A stretch of DNA of 64,000 bases from Vombatus ursinus. Taxonomy: Eukaryota > Chordata > Mammalia > Diprotodontia > Vombatidae. This document shows, one piece after another, positions 55,317 to 64,000 of this stretch. The notes under the pieces are model-generated. The model searched no databases and had not been told where the DNA came from. It was given only the letters and a program-made list of their open reading frames with translations. The stretch covers positions 6,431,856 through 6,495,855 of the forward strand of contig NW_020954548.1 in assembly GCF_900497805.2 (NCBI RefSeq), written 5' to 3'. The translations under genes were made by a program, and so were the position numbers. Every line of letters begins with the position of its first letter. The stretch's first letter is position 1.

Positions 55317-55640
55317 TGTATATGCAGAGACAGGAGATGATGGGGGGTAGGTCAAAGATAGAGAGAGTACTCACCTTAACTATTAGAGATGAATGATGTA
55401 TAATAATTTTTAAAAATATATTGAAAAAAGACATTGAAAGGAGGCGATCAGACAGACATGAAGAAAACCACCAAGAAGCAATATCTCAGAAGCCAAGGGT
55501 AGTTTGTATGTTGTATGAGGAAAATTGAAGGTGCTGAGGGATATGATGAGGAGTCAATAGGGGATGAATGAAATGATTGTCATGCAGCAGTGAGGACCCA
55601 GGTGCTGTTAGTAGAAATTTTTAGGGGACCCAAAAATACG
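55317..55640 (-). mobile_element. L2 LINE ORF2, antisense (right part)
   Basis: 'GGAGGCGATCAGACAGACATG', 'TATCTCAGAAGCCAAGGGTAG' continues the L2 interrupted at 55135. Confidence 0.6.
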
Positions 55641-56157
55641 GTTTTATGACTTTCTGCAGTAGCATTAGAGGAGAAATAGTGATAAAGCATAATGGAAACT
55701 ATTCCATATAGGAGAATGGTTGGAAGGGATTTGGGAAATTCAAAGAGGTGAGTGATTTACGGCTAGACAAGCGTGTCATTGAAATAGTTGACCATAGAAG
55801 TGCTAAGCACTTCTAGGAATGTGAGAAATGAAGTTAGAACGTTAGAACAGACATGACATAGACTTAAAAACATGGAAAACAATGAAGGATAAGAAGACTA
55901 GATCTTACTGCAAAGTTCATATGGGGTATGTTAAGGGAGTTTGAAGCTATGTGAGAGATGAAAGGACAAGAAATTATGACTAGAGATACAAATTTCAGAA
56001 TTCATGTATTTAGAGGTTGGTAATGGTCTCGGCATAAAGAGATCTAGGATATAATATATCACCTCCATTGCTAGTAGCACAATTGGATAATGGTGTCAAA
56101 GGTTAGGATTTAAGGAAGTTGAGGAATTGAGAGGGGAGGAATTTAGAAAAGTCATCA
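55641..56157. other. Unassigned sequence, possibly more L2
   Basis: Purine-rich plus strand compatible with further antisense L2, but I find no landmark. Confidence 0.35.
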
Positions 56158-56204
56158 TCAATCAATCAATCAATCAATAAGCATTTATTAAAGACTAAAC
56201 ACTG
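56158..56204 (-). mobile_element. L2 3' tail, antisense (left part)
   Basis: 'ATCAATCAATCAATCAATAAG', 'CATTTATTAAAGACTAAACAC' is the reversed L2 terminus; it is resumed at 58732 beyond the retroviral copy. Confidence 0.85.
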
Positions 56205-56356
56205 GACTTAGATTTTTATAATCTAGCCACTGCTCAGATTCCTAAAATCTAGCCACGGCTCAGATTCTTATAATCTAGCCATTGCTTGCCCATGTTCAGA
56301 CTCCTTAAGAGTCTGCCCAATATGATGAATGTTCTAATAAACCTTGTCTTTGGCTG
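56205..56356 (+). repeat. R region, 5' copy
   Basis: Matches 58555-58706 with about 95% identity. Ends 15 bases after an AATAAA at 56336-56341. Contains three tandem units of about 26 bases built on 'AATCTAGCCACTGCTCAGATTC'. Confidence 0.85.
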
Positions 56357-56443
56357 AAAGAAGGCTTGGGTCAAATTCTTTTGGGCAGGACCCGTGTGTT
56401 GTGATTTTGGGGTCCCAGCACCCCTGAATCCTAAAGCACATCA
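56357..56443 (+). other. U5 and end of 5' LTR part
   Basis: 87 bases from the polyadenylation point to a terminal '..ATCA', the usual CA end of a retroviral LTR, placed three bases before the primer-binding site. Confidence 0.7.
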
Positions 56444-56446
56444 TTT

Positions 56447-56464
56447 TGGTGGCCTGTATGGGGA
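56447..56464 (+). promoter_or_regulatory. tRNA primer-binding site, tRNA-Pro-like
   Basis: 'TGGTGGCCTGTATGGGGA' matches the gammaretroviral tRNA-Pro site at about 12 of 18 positions, with differences that include CpG decay. Position right behind the LTR supports the call; the exact tRNA is uncertain. Confidence 0.6.
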
Positions 56465-58206
56465 AACTGCCTAACCCTAAGTTCTTCTTCAGCCAAGACT
56501 AGATGGTATGTAAGTCACCATCATCCCCTCCTTTCTTGCTCTGCAGTTGGGGTCGCTCTCCAAGCACCAAGGCTTGGAGGTGCTTTTCCAGCAGACAGTT
56601 ACGAGGCTGTCTCACACTCGGCCTGACACTCTCAGGCTCTCTGTCCACTGGGTCGATTCAAGGCCATGGACCTGGGTATACCTTCCGCAGCATAGAGGAC
56701 AAGGACGTATGCCCTATCCGGAAGTGTGTCTGTTAATTCCCTCGGCCCTAGGGAATTGGGGAAAACTGCAGTCGCTCTTTGGTACCCTGAGGCTTACTTA
56801 CTCCCTTCCCTCTGCACCTCTGAATCCTCCTTCATGGAGGTTACAGGGAAAGTTAGAACAGCTAAAAATATCTTGGCATATTCTGGAGGTTGTGTGATTG
56901 ATCATTAAGGAGTTTAGAACTCCTCCTTACAACCCTGGTCACTCCTTTCTCCCACTCCCTTCCCTTGAGTCAAGATGGTATGTTAACTCCACTCATAGGA
57001 GAAGAGAGTTTCACCCTTTATCCCTCACCTTTGATTTCACCCTTCCCCACCTGGGAAAGGAAGGAGGGGGGAGGAGCAGCAACTACGGCATGGGCTCCCC
57101 TAGCAATGGCCTTGGGCTCTGGGGCAACCTTTGCCTGGAAGCATCACCCAGGTTCAGCACATCTTGCTCAAGGTAAAGAAGCTGGCCTCTGAACTTGGGT
57201 AAGCATGCTCTTTTAAATTTGCAGTTTTAACTGTTACTGATGAGATGTTGATTCTCTGTGTAAAGTAATTTGGAAATGCATATAACAAAACTGAAGTCAT
57301 CTGATTGGTAATGGGTTTGTTTCAAGTTTCAAATTGGTGAACTTTCTGTATCAGTTATGTCAAGCAACTTCTCATAATTCGGTTGTTGCTAAAATAATTT
57401 AGCTATTGTTGGTTATTGTTTTAATGTGTAAACTAGCCAAAAAGCTTGTTTGGGTTATATGTGGCTTGCTGAGAATTTGCAAGTGTATAGAAATCTCTGA
57501 TTGACTTTTTACACCAGGACAAATTTAAGTTTGGATATAAATCCTGGAAAAGTTTTTCCTAAGCACTGATTAGTAAAACTTGCTGTTTGAGGTAAAAGCT
57601 CATAGGATTTTATTTTGAGTTGTCTGATTGGTCATAATCCATGGATAATCAAAAATCCACCATCTGAGAGAAATGCCACAAGCTACACAGAGAAGGTGAT
57701 ACTGGTGGGAAGTCAGCATTGCAAAAAGCTGAGAGGACAATTTTAGCCTCAGTCTAAGATGGGATCCTTCTGGCTCAGTTTCCCCATTATGTTCCTTTGA
57801 AAGGGAATGTTACCCACCTGGCTATTCCTGAGTCTGGCTTGAGGTGGATTTGATATTGCATGGTTGGAAAACTGAATTATCTGAATCCAAACAGAGCTAA
57901 GGATGTTTTATCCTCTCAAAGTTGGGCCCTAAATCTAGTCCCTGCTTTATATCTGGGCCCTGAAGTCTTTTCTGTCAGATTTGTGTCTTCTAGGCTACAG
58001 GCCATTCACCTACAGTTGGTAGCAAACAGCGAGTACCAGACAATGTGCCCCATCTTTCCTGGATGCAGTCTGTGCTAGGTTCCAGTCAACTTCCTCTTTG
58101 AGACCCCCTGGAGGCAGGGACAACTCTATGCCCCTTGCCAGCTGGAAGCAGTTTCAGAAGCTGAGACCTTCGCCCATTACTCCAAAAGAATTTGGGTCCC
58201 ATTTGT
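56465..58206 (+). other. Internal region of the retroviral fossil
   Basis: About 1.7 kb, moderately GC-rich compared with the surroundings. Only short unrelated frames (up to 116 residues) exist and none shows a recognisable retroviral domain. Its brevity fits either a spliced or an internally deleted source RNA. Confidence 0.6.
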
Positions 58207-58218
58207 TTAAGGGGGGAA
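58207..58218 (+). promoter_or_regulatory. Polypurine tract
   Basis: 'TTAAGGGGGGAA' immediately before 'TGATGGGG', the start of U3, exactly as in gammaretroviruses. Confidence 0.8.
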
Positions 58219-58554
58219 TGATGGGGTTGAGATCTGGGCCCCAGAAAGGAAAAACCCCGGACTTTCCCACATGACCAAATCTCTGGCCTTAGCCTGGGGC
58301 TATAATCCCATCAACTGGCCTTTCATTGTGGCTACACCCAATCTCCCAATTCTGTTAACCTAGCCTGGCCTTCCTTTGTCTTCCCTCCCCATGTATGGCC
58401 CCCAGCCATTTTCCACTCTTAATCCTAGCTAGGCTCCATTCTCCCTTGGTCACAATGTCCAGGTCCCAGGAGTTCTGTTCACCCCAGCTTACTGCCCCCT
58501 CCTAGGTCCCTCCCACAGTCTTTCTGTATAAAGTCCACCTTGTCTCCATTAAGA
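58219..58554 (+). promoter_or_regulatory. U3 of the 3' LTR with TATA box
   Basis: 336 bases starting TGA, C/T-rich towards its end, with 'TATAAAG' at 58527-58533. R starts about 27 bases downstream, the correct distance for a TATA-directed start, and this is the very point at which the 5' end of the retrocopy begins. Confidence 0.75.
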
Positions 58555-58716
58555 TGCTTAGATTCTCATAATCTAGCCACTGCTCAGATTCCTAAAACCT
58601 AGCCACAGCTCAGATTCTTATAATCTAGTCACTGCTTACCCATGTTCAGACTCCTTAAGAGTCTGCCCAATATGATGGATGTTCTAATAAACCTTGTCTT
58701 TGGCTGAAAAAAAAAA
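58555..58716 (+). terminator. 3' R with polyadenylation signal and A-tail
   Basis: AATAAA at 58686-58691, R end 'TTTGGCTG' at 58706, followed at once by a run of A. The A-run is not genomic U5 but a copied poly(A) tail. Confidence 0.85.
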
Positions 58717-58731
58717 AAAGACTAAACACTG

Positions 58732-59060
58732 TTCTAGGCACTGGGAATTAAAAAAAATGGTACAGTTACTGCCCTTAAGGAGATTACATTCTGTTAGAGG
58801 GAGATGCCATGTGCACACATGAATATATACCAAATAAACTTAAAAGAAATAGAAGCCAATTTTGAGAAGGAGGCCATTAAGAACTGGGTATCTGACTCCA
58901 GAATCCAGAATGCCTTCACATAGAAGATGGAGCTTGGTCTGAGTCTTGATGGAAGCAATAGTTTTCTATGAACTTGACAGAAAAGAAGAGTTCACCCCAG
59001 GCATATGAAACAGTCATTGCAAAGGCACTGAGAAAAGAAATGGAGTGTAAATGTTCCAGG
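58732..59060 (-). mobile_element. L2 3' end, antisense (right part)
   Basis: 'TTCTAGGCACTGGGAATTAAA', 'CTTAAGGAGATTACATTCTG', 'AGTCATTGCAAAGGCACTGAG' continues the L2 begun at 56158. Removing the retrocopy and one duplication restores a collinear L2. Confidence 0.85.
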
Positions 59061-60929
59061 AAAAGCAAGAAGGGAAATTTGATCTCATTTTTCCCTTGTT
59101 TTCTGAACATATAGTTCACATGTGTAGTTAATATATTTCTATTTAATATACTACAATCTGAGAATGCTGGTGGTGGATAGGTGGAGTACATGTAATCTTC
59201 AGATCATCCTTCACATCAGACATTTTGGCTTGGATATACTAGGGATATGGACAGTATTAGCTAGCTTAAAAATGGCCTTACTAGTACTCAAGATTTCATT
59301 CATTCATTCATTCAAGAAATATTGTTAAGCTTGTATGTTGTGTCATAAAACACAATTAAATATGATGAGACAGCCTGATTAAGGTTACCATCTGCACTGG
59401 ATGAAGGAGATACTGACCTCATGAAAACCATAGCTGCATTGAAGAATTAAAACATAATGAATAAGGCAAAGTATTAGATACTCACGGGGACAAAGGTAAA
59501 CACAATGTGTCCATGATTTCAAGCTCTCTGTGTCTGTTTATTTCTAGCTCCCTCACCCTCTGCCTTTCTTTCTCAAACTCCTTAACTATGAGTGCTCACT
59601 TTTGATGTTGAGGGCTTGGGAACAGAAATATGCAAATGAGAAAGAAAAGAAAAGAAAAAAAATAAGTGAGAAATATTTAATGCAATGTAAATATGGTAAG
59701 TTTGTTGCTAGTTTATTTTTCATGCAAAATGACCTGTGGACCTCCTAATGAATTTATGTCTGTGATTACCTACTGGGGCCACTGATTCCTTATATTCCTT
59801 CCATTTTAAGTTCATAATAGTTCTTTTCATGTAAAGAATTCAAATTAGATCCAAGAAATCTACTCCCCCCGCCAACTACTGCCTCAATGTGGTGATGCCT
59901 TCTTGGTATTAGGAAGCCAAAGGCAACCATACATAGGAACTAGAGTTAAATGAAAAGCCATACCCAAAACACACGTGGGATTTATAAACATGTAGGTGAG
60001 ATTTCTTTTTGTTGTTTTAATTAAACAAACAAAAAAGGTAAAAGCATATAGAATATATTTCTGATGCTTCAGTGATATGTTTTCCCATAAAAAGCTGGTC
60101 ATATACTAAAATGATTCTGATACCCTATATGTGGTGTTCATTAAGGCTGTGTGAAAAGTAACGTTCCAGTGGTTGGTATGTCAGACCAACACCCCAGATT
60201 CCCTATCAAGTTCAGTCCTGTGGATGTGGCTATGGAAGTTCACTTTCTAATTTGAGTTGAGTCATTGACATGACTCTCAGTACAAGACCCAGGAATCTGG
60301 GGCCCATGACTCAGGAGCAAGTGTTAACGAGTACTTAGTGATTTTCTCCAAATGGAACAGATGAGGTGGGGTTGGGAAAGAGGAATGGTGTTGCCGACTG
60401 AGGAGGAGAACAACAGCAATAGGGGAGACAGAGCTGAGTATGGCTATAAAAGGTTAAAGGCATTCTCATGATCATCCCTGAAAAGAACAGTGGGATCATA
60501 TATGACTAAGTGGGTCAGAGAAGGATTCTAAAAGGAAAAAAAAAACAAAAATAAAAATGTCCACTCCACTGTACAAGGTGCCAGCTACATAGATCAAATA
60601 CGGATCATTCTAAATAAATGTCTAGTTCTCTACATTTTCATGTGAGGCGTTGTTTGATGAATCATGGGGCATATTAAAGTTGAAGGTCAGATAGCTAGAA
60701 TTGTGCGCTTTGGCTAAGATGATTTTGAGGAGAGTAAGGAAAAAGAAGAGAGAAACATAGGAACTTTCTCTAGTCTTTTAGTCCCACATAGGACTGATTT
60801 CCATTTCCCATCAGGCTGAAACAGGAACAAGTTTCAACACTTTACAGAACACTTTGTATCTTTTCAGCAAAGCCAGTATTTTTTTTTTTTTATATAAAAA
60901 CCCACTCATGTATTCAACCTTGGTTCTCT
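59061..60929. other. Long unique stretch, no gene seen
   Basis: About 1.9 kb with no recognised exon. A small 'TTCATTCATTCATTCAAG' at 59297-59314 may be a tail scrap of L2/MIR. Short A-runs at 59640-59660 and 60536-60560. Confidence 0.4.
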
Positions 60930-61150
60930 ATCATAGAATTAAATTGTTAGAAGACCATTGAGTCCAATCTGCTGCCTCTTCTCATTGCATTCATCTGGGA
61001 AGGACCTTAGAAATTAAGTAGTCCCCATCATTTTGCAAATGAGGAAACAAAAGCCTAAGACATACCCAAGATTACAAAGGTTGCAATTTTCTGAGCCAGG
61101 TTTTGAACATAGATCTTCCAACTCCATATTCCGTGTTCATTCCACTGCCC
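60930..61150 (-). mobile_element. MIR-type SINE, antisense
   Basis: An L3-like left end ('TCATAGAATTAAATTGTTAG') joined to the reversed CORE ('CATTTTGCAAATGAGGAAAC', 'GATCTTCCAACTCCATATTCC'). Confidence 0.65.
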
Positions 61151-61359
61151 AATATTGCTTTACTTTGTCTTTTTCAGGAAATTTCGTAATTTCTGTCCTG
61201 AACTACATTAAAATGCTCTCTAATAGAAAAGAGAATTATGAGCTGGCTTGTATAGATAAAAAGTGATAAGGACACATAATGTAAAATATTACATAAATGT
61301 AATATTTTAATCATTGTTATTGCCCCAAATCAGCACAGTTAATTAGGATTTTTAAGGTT

Positions 61360-61520
61360 ATCTAATTGGTTGTCTCATTATACAGAAAGGGAATTTAAGG
61401 CCCAAAGAGATTGTGACTCATGGAGGGTCATTCAGGTAATAAGTAGGAGAACTGGAATGTGAAAGCAGGCCTCTCTCCCCAAATGCAGTTTTCTCTCCTC
61501 TTTGCAATACCAACTTCCAC
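61360..61520 (-). mobile_element. MIR SINE fragment, antisense
   Basis: 'CATTATACAGAAAGGGAATTT', 'GTCATTCAGGTAATAAGTAGG'. Diverged. Confidence 0.55.
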
Positions 61521-61572
61521 ATAGCTACCCATTCTGAAAGCTTTGCGGAATCCCAGAATTGAAACATACCAC

Positions 61573-61830
61573 AATGAGACAGAGGTGATCCAGTGGAGAG
61601 AGCACAGGACCTGGAGTTAGGAAAACTCATCTTCATGAATTCAAATCCAGCCTCAGATACTTACTAGCTATGTGACCCTGGGAAAGTCACTTAATCCCAT
61701 TTACCTCAGTTTCCTCATCTGTAAAATGAGCTAAAGAAAGAAATGGCAAACCACTCCAGGATCTGTCAAGAAAACCCCAGATAGGGTCACAAAGAGTTGG
61801 ACACAACTAATCAGCAAACAACAACAAACT
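61573..61830 (+). mobile_element. MAR1-type CORE-SINE
   Basis: 'ACAGAGGTGATCCAGTGGAG', 'TTCAAATCCAGCCTCAGATAC', 'GGCAAACCACTCCAGGATCT', 'AAAGAGTTGGACACAACTAA'. Full length with an AAC-rich end. Confidence 0.95.
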
Positions 61831-63062
61831 ATGAGACAATCTACTAGCAAACAGGAAGTGTCTTGGTTCCTGCTTCACTCCTGGGCCAGTGTTTCATTGA
61901 ATATGACTTCTGATACTGCTTTCATTAAATATTTTTTATCAGTCATCACTTGATTTTGTAATTTTGGCTTCTGTCCAGAAAATAACTAATGTTGTAATTT
62001 CATTCTTCCATGACAGAACAAGAGTTTGGCAATACAACAGTAATTGAATTATTAGTGAAAACACAGTCTGCAACGAGATGGAAACCCCAGTCGTTGGCAG
62101 TTAGGGATCTTCAGTGCTAGGTTGCCAAGAGCCTTTGATTAGAAAATGCTTAGAATCCATCCAGGTATGATGTCAATCAAAGGAAAGAATTCAGGTGTGT
62201 CTAGAATTTACTGAGAACGTACAGAGTAAAATGACACCCTGCAGTGGGAATTACTATAAAAATAGTAACCTTGGTTATTACACACCATTCTTTAGTTTGC
62301 ATCACAATTGCCAGACCTGAATAAAAAGCATAGTGTGAGGAAAAACAGTTATTGTATAGGCACTAGGAAGATATTGAGATCATCTGATGAGTACAAATCC
62401 TGTGGAAAAATAGGCAGCCTCACCTAGAGCAGCATGTTCAAAGAAAGAATAGTGCACTAGCAGAGGGATGGTTTCTATGGTCCTTAGATACCTCTAAGGA
62501 CATATACACTGAAAAAATATTAATACAATTATGAAGATCAAGCCCCCAAGCAGATAATACTTGGGATAAGGAACTGAAGAAGGCAAAGAGAACCCTAAGA
62601 AAAGCTTCGATTTATGTCTTACCCTCCTATATTCAGCCTTTAGCAACCTGCATATGTAAAAGACCCCTCATTCTACTGGGAACTATGTGGTAATAGAGCC
62701 AATAGAGAAAGTATAGGTGAATTCTCTCTATTATTCTCAAAAGAGACACTTCTCAAAATTTAATTTCAATTGACAGTATTTTATTATTTCTTCCTTTCAT
62801 GTCCTCCCTCACCTACCCCCTGATATGGGAGGTGAAAAGCTCTTGTAATAAATAGATATACTCAAGTAAAACAAATCTCTGCATTGGTCAAAATATGTTT
62901 TATTTTGCACTTTGAGTTCGTCACTCCTCTCTCAGGAAACTGGTAGTGTGCCTCTTCATCAGCCTTTTGGGATCAAGATTGGCCGCTGTGTTAATTCGAG
63001 TTCTTACATCTTTCAAAGTTTGTCTTTACAATGTTGTTGTTATCATTAATTTTTTTTTAAAA
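61831..63062. other. Repeat-poor block, candidate regulatory DNA
   Basis: About 1.2 kb without recognised repeats. 61990-62370 combines 'GTAATTGAATTATTAGTG', 'GATGTCAATCAAAGG' and 'ATTACTATAAAAATAG', words typical of homeodomain/PBX sites. No exon seen. Confidence 0.3.
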
Positions 63063-63350
63063 AAGTTACAGCTAAATGATATAGAGGATAGAGCATTGGG
63101 ATTATAATCATGAAGAGGAATTCAAATGTAGTCTCATCCAGTTACTAGATGTTTGACCCTGGGAAAGTCACTTAACTGCTGCTTTCCTCAGATTCCTCAA
63201 CTGTAACGTAGGATAACAATAGTACCCACTTCCCAGAATAATTTTGAGGATCAAAAATGATAATGTTTGTAAAGTGCTTAACACAGTGCTTGGCACATAG
63301 TAGAGGCTTAATAAATGCCTATTTCCTTCCTTTCTTCCTTCCTTTTCCTG
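63063..63350 (+). mobile_element. MIR-type SINE with L2-like tail
   Basis: Head 'ACAGCTAAATGATATAGAGG', CORE 'CTGGGAAAGTCACTTAACTG', then 'TTGTAAAGTGCTTAACACAG', 'TGCTTGGCACATAGTAG', 'CTTAATAAATG'. Complete. Confidence 0.9.
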
Positions 63351-63351
63351 G

Positions 63352-63770
63352 TTGTCTTCACTTAATTCTGCATCAGTTCATGCAATTCTCTGTGAACATA
63401 TTTTACAATAGTTTTCCATTACATTCATAAGCCATAGTCTGTTCAGCCATTCTCCAATTGATCGGTCTCTCCCTTTATTTCTAGTTCCTTTCCACTACAT
63501 GCACACATGCACACATACACACATGTGTGTGCATGCACATGTAGACACATGTGTGTATATATACACATATACACACATATATACATTTTACATACACACA
63601 CACACACTGTGGGTCACCTTTCTTTTTTTAAAGTATCTTTTGGTGTATAGACCTGCTGTGTCAAATTGTATGCACAGTCTAGTACCTTTTGGGGAATATT
63701 TCCCAATTATCTTCTGGAGTGGTTTGGAGCAATGCATAGTTTCACTAATTTTGCGTTAACGTGCCTTTTT
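63352..63770 (-). mobile_element. L1 LINE 3' part, antisense, split by (CA)n
   Basis: 'TTCTGCATCAGTTCATGCAAT', 'TACATTCATAAGCCATAGTC', 'GTTCAGCCATTCTCCAATTG', and beyond the microsatellite 'TATCTTTTGGTGTATAGACC', 'CCCAATTATCTTCTGGAGTGG', the reversed ORF2 C-terminus. Confidence 0.8.
63500..63608. repeat. CA/TG/TA microsatellite inside L1
   Basis: About 110 bases of alternating purine-pyrimidine sequence with pure CA at its end. Confidence 0.95.
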
Positions 63771-64000
63771 TCCTGAGGTCCAAGAAAGAGACATTCTTCC
63801 AGAGTGTGTCTGACAAATCACTCTCTGGATAGCAAGATTCCTCTTGTGGGAAAGCAATACATTCTGCTCTATATGTCCTATGAGCTAGGAGATAATTTAA
63901 TTTTGGTATGGCCAAGGTAAGCCAGGTGTACATGTCTGTAGTAAAGCTATATAAGCCAACATTTCCCAGCCTATGCTTCTTCTTTGACAGAGAATTTAAA
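63771..64000. other. Unassigned unique sequence
   Basis: No recognised feature up to the window end. Confidence 0.45.

Larger units (their letters stand above)
56190..58731 (+). mobile_element. Fossil gammaretrovirus-like retrocopy (processed, LINE-mediated)
   Basis: About 2.5 kb between two identical 15-base target duplications (AAAGACTAAACACTG, 56190-56204 and 58717-58731) within one L2 tail. Order: R, U5, primer-binding site, shortened internal region, polypurine tract, U3, R, poly(A). There is no 5' U3 and no 3' U5. Beginning at the transcription start and ending at the polyadenylation site means an RNA was copied, and the TT/AAAG cut site, long duplication and A-tail fit L1 enzymes rather than retroviral integrase (4-6 base duplication). 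The internal region is only about 1.7 kb, far below a full retrovirus. No Gag, Pol or Env domain is recognisable, so the copy is clearly broken. The two R copies differ at about 5% by hand count, suggesting an age of roughly ten million years within wide limits. Confidence 0.85.

Noticed and set aside
56547-56897. 116-residue frame in the retroviral fossil as a possible Gag piece
   Set aside because: No Gag motif visible and several overlapping frames of similar length; treated only as part of a broken fossil.
56190-58731. Ordinary provirus or solo LTR
   Set aside because: No 5' U3 or 3' U5, a poly(A) run at the end and a 15-base duplication do not fit integrase-mediated insertion.
56158-59060. 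Two separate L2 tails either side of the retroviral copy
   Set aside because: They join to one collinear L2 once the insertion and one duplication are removed.

Overview
The window reads as non-coding, repeat-dense mammalian chromosome, almost certainly from a marsupial. The diagnostic evidence is the SINE content. There are several long CORE-SINEs of the MAR1 type, whose body ends in 'GGCAAACCACTCCAGTATCT' followed by 'AGAGTTGGACA'. There are three younger, shorter SINEs with the same tRNA-like head that stop after 'CCCAATTGCCT' plus an A-run, which is how I remember WSINE1/WALLSI copies of Australasian marsupials. The rest is typical of an old therian/marsupial landscape: many L2 and MIR/MIR3 copies, CR1/L3 copies, an RTE remnant, marsupial L1 3' ends, an ORF1-only LINE (HAL1 type) and many (TG)n, (GA)n and (GATA)n arrays. 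An Australasian marsupial is favoured, but the genus cannot be fixed from sequence reading alone. Element family names are from my memory of consensus sequences, not from a database search.

I recognise no functional protein-coding gene, coding exon of a host gene, RNA gene or CRISPR array. Every open reading frame I examined is short and lies in microsatellite, SINE or LINE sequence, or is simply unsupported.

Layout: 0-10 kb is a patchwork of L2, CR1/L3, MIR and microsatellites, with a repeat-free block at 4.0-5.4 kb holding a striking palindrome. 10-15 kb is mostly unique AT-rich DNA with one WSINE1 (flanked by a 14-bp target duplication). 16-21.6 kb is dominated by CR1/L3 copies in both orientations, two of them interrupted or rearranged. 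21.6-23.2 kb holds an RTE-clade reverse transcriptase remnant. 25.8-27.5 kb is a 5'-truncated L1. 28-43 kb is old L2/MIR/CR1 with unique spacers, an hAT-like fragment and one repeat I cannot classify. 43.0-49.5 kb is an L1 nest: a nearly complete ORF1-only LINE sits inside an older antisense L1, followed by another L1 with a perfect 14-bp target duplication. 50-56 kb is mainly antisense L2 with CR1 and SINE insertions, plus a small cold-shock-domain-like relic. 56.19-58.73 kb is the most unusual object: a fossil gammaretrovirus-like sequence that begins at R, ends in R plus poly(A), and is flanked by a 15-bp target duplication inside an L2. It is therefore a LINE-copied retroviral RNA rather than an integrated provirus. 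59-64 kb is largely unique sequence with a few SINEs and a final L1 fragment.

The genes that exist here are only those of transposable elements, all decayed. Biological interest lies in the nesting history, the two clear cases of LINE machinery acting in trans (retroviral RNA; ORF1-only LINE), and several repeat-free AT-rich blocks that could be conserved regulatory DNA.
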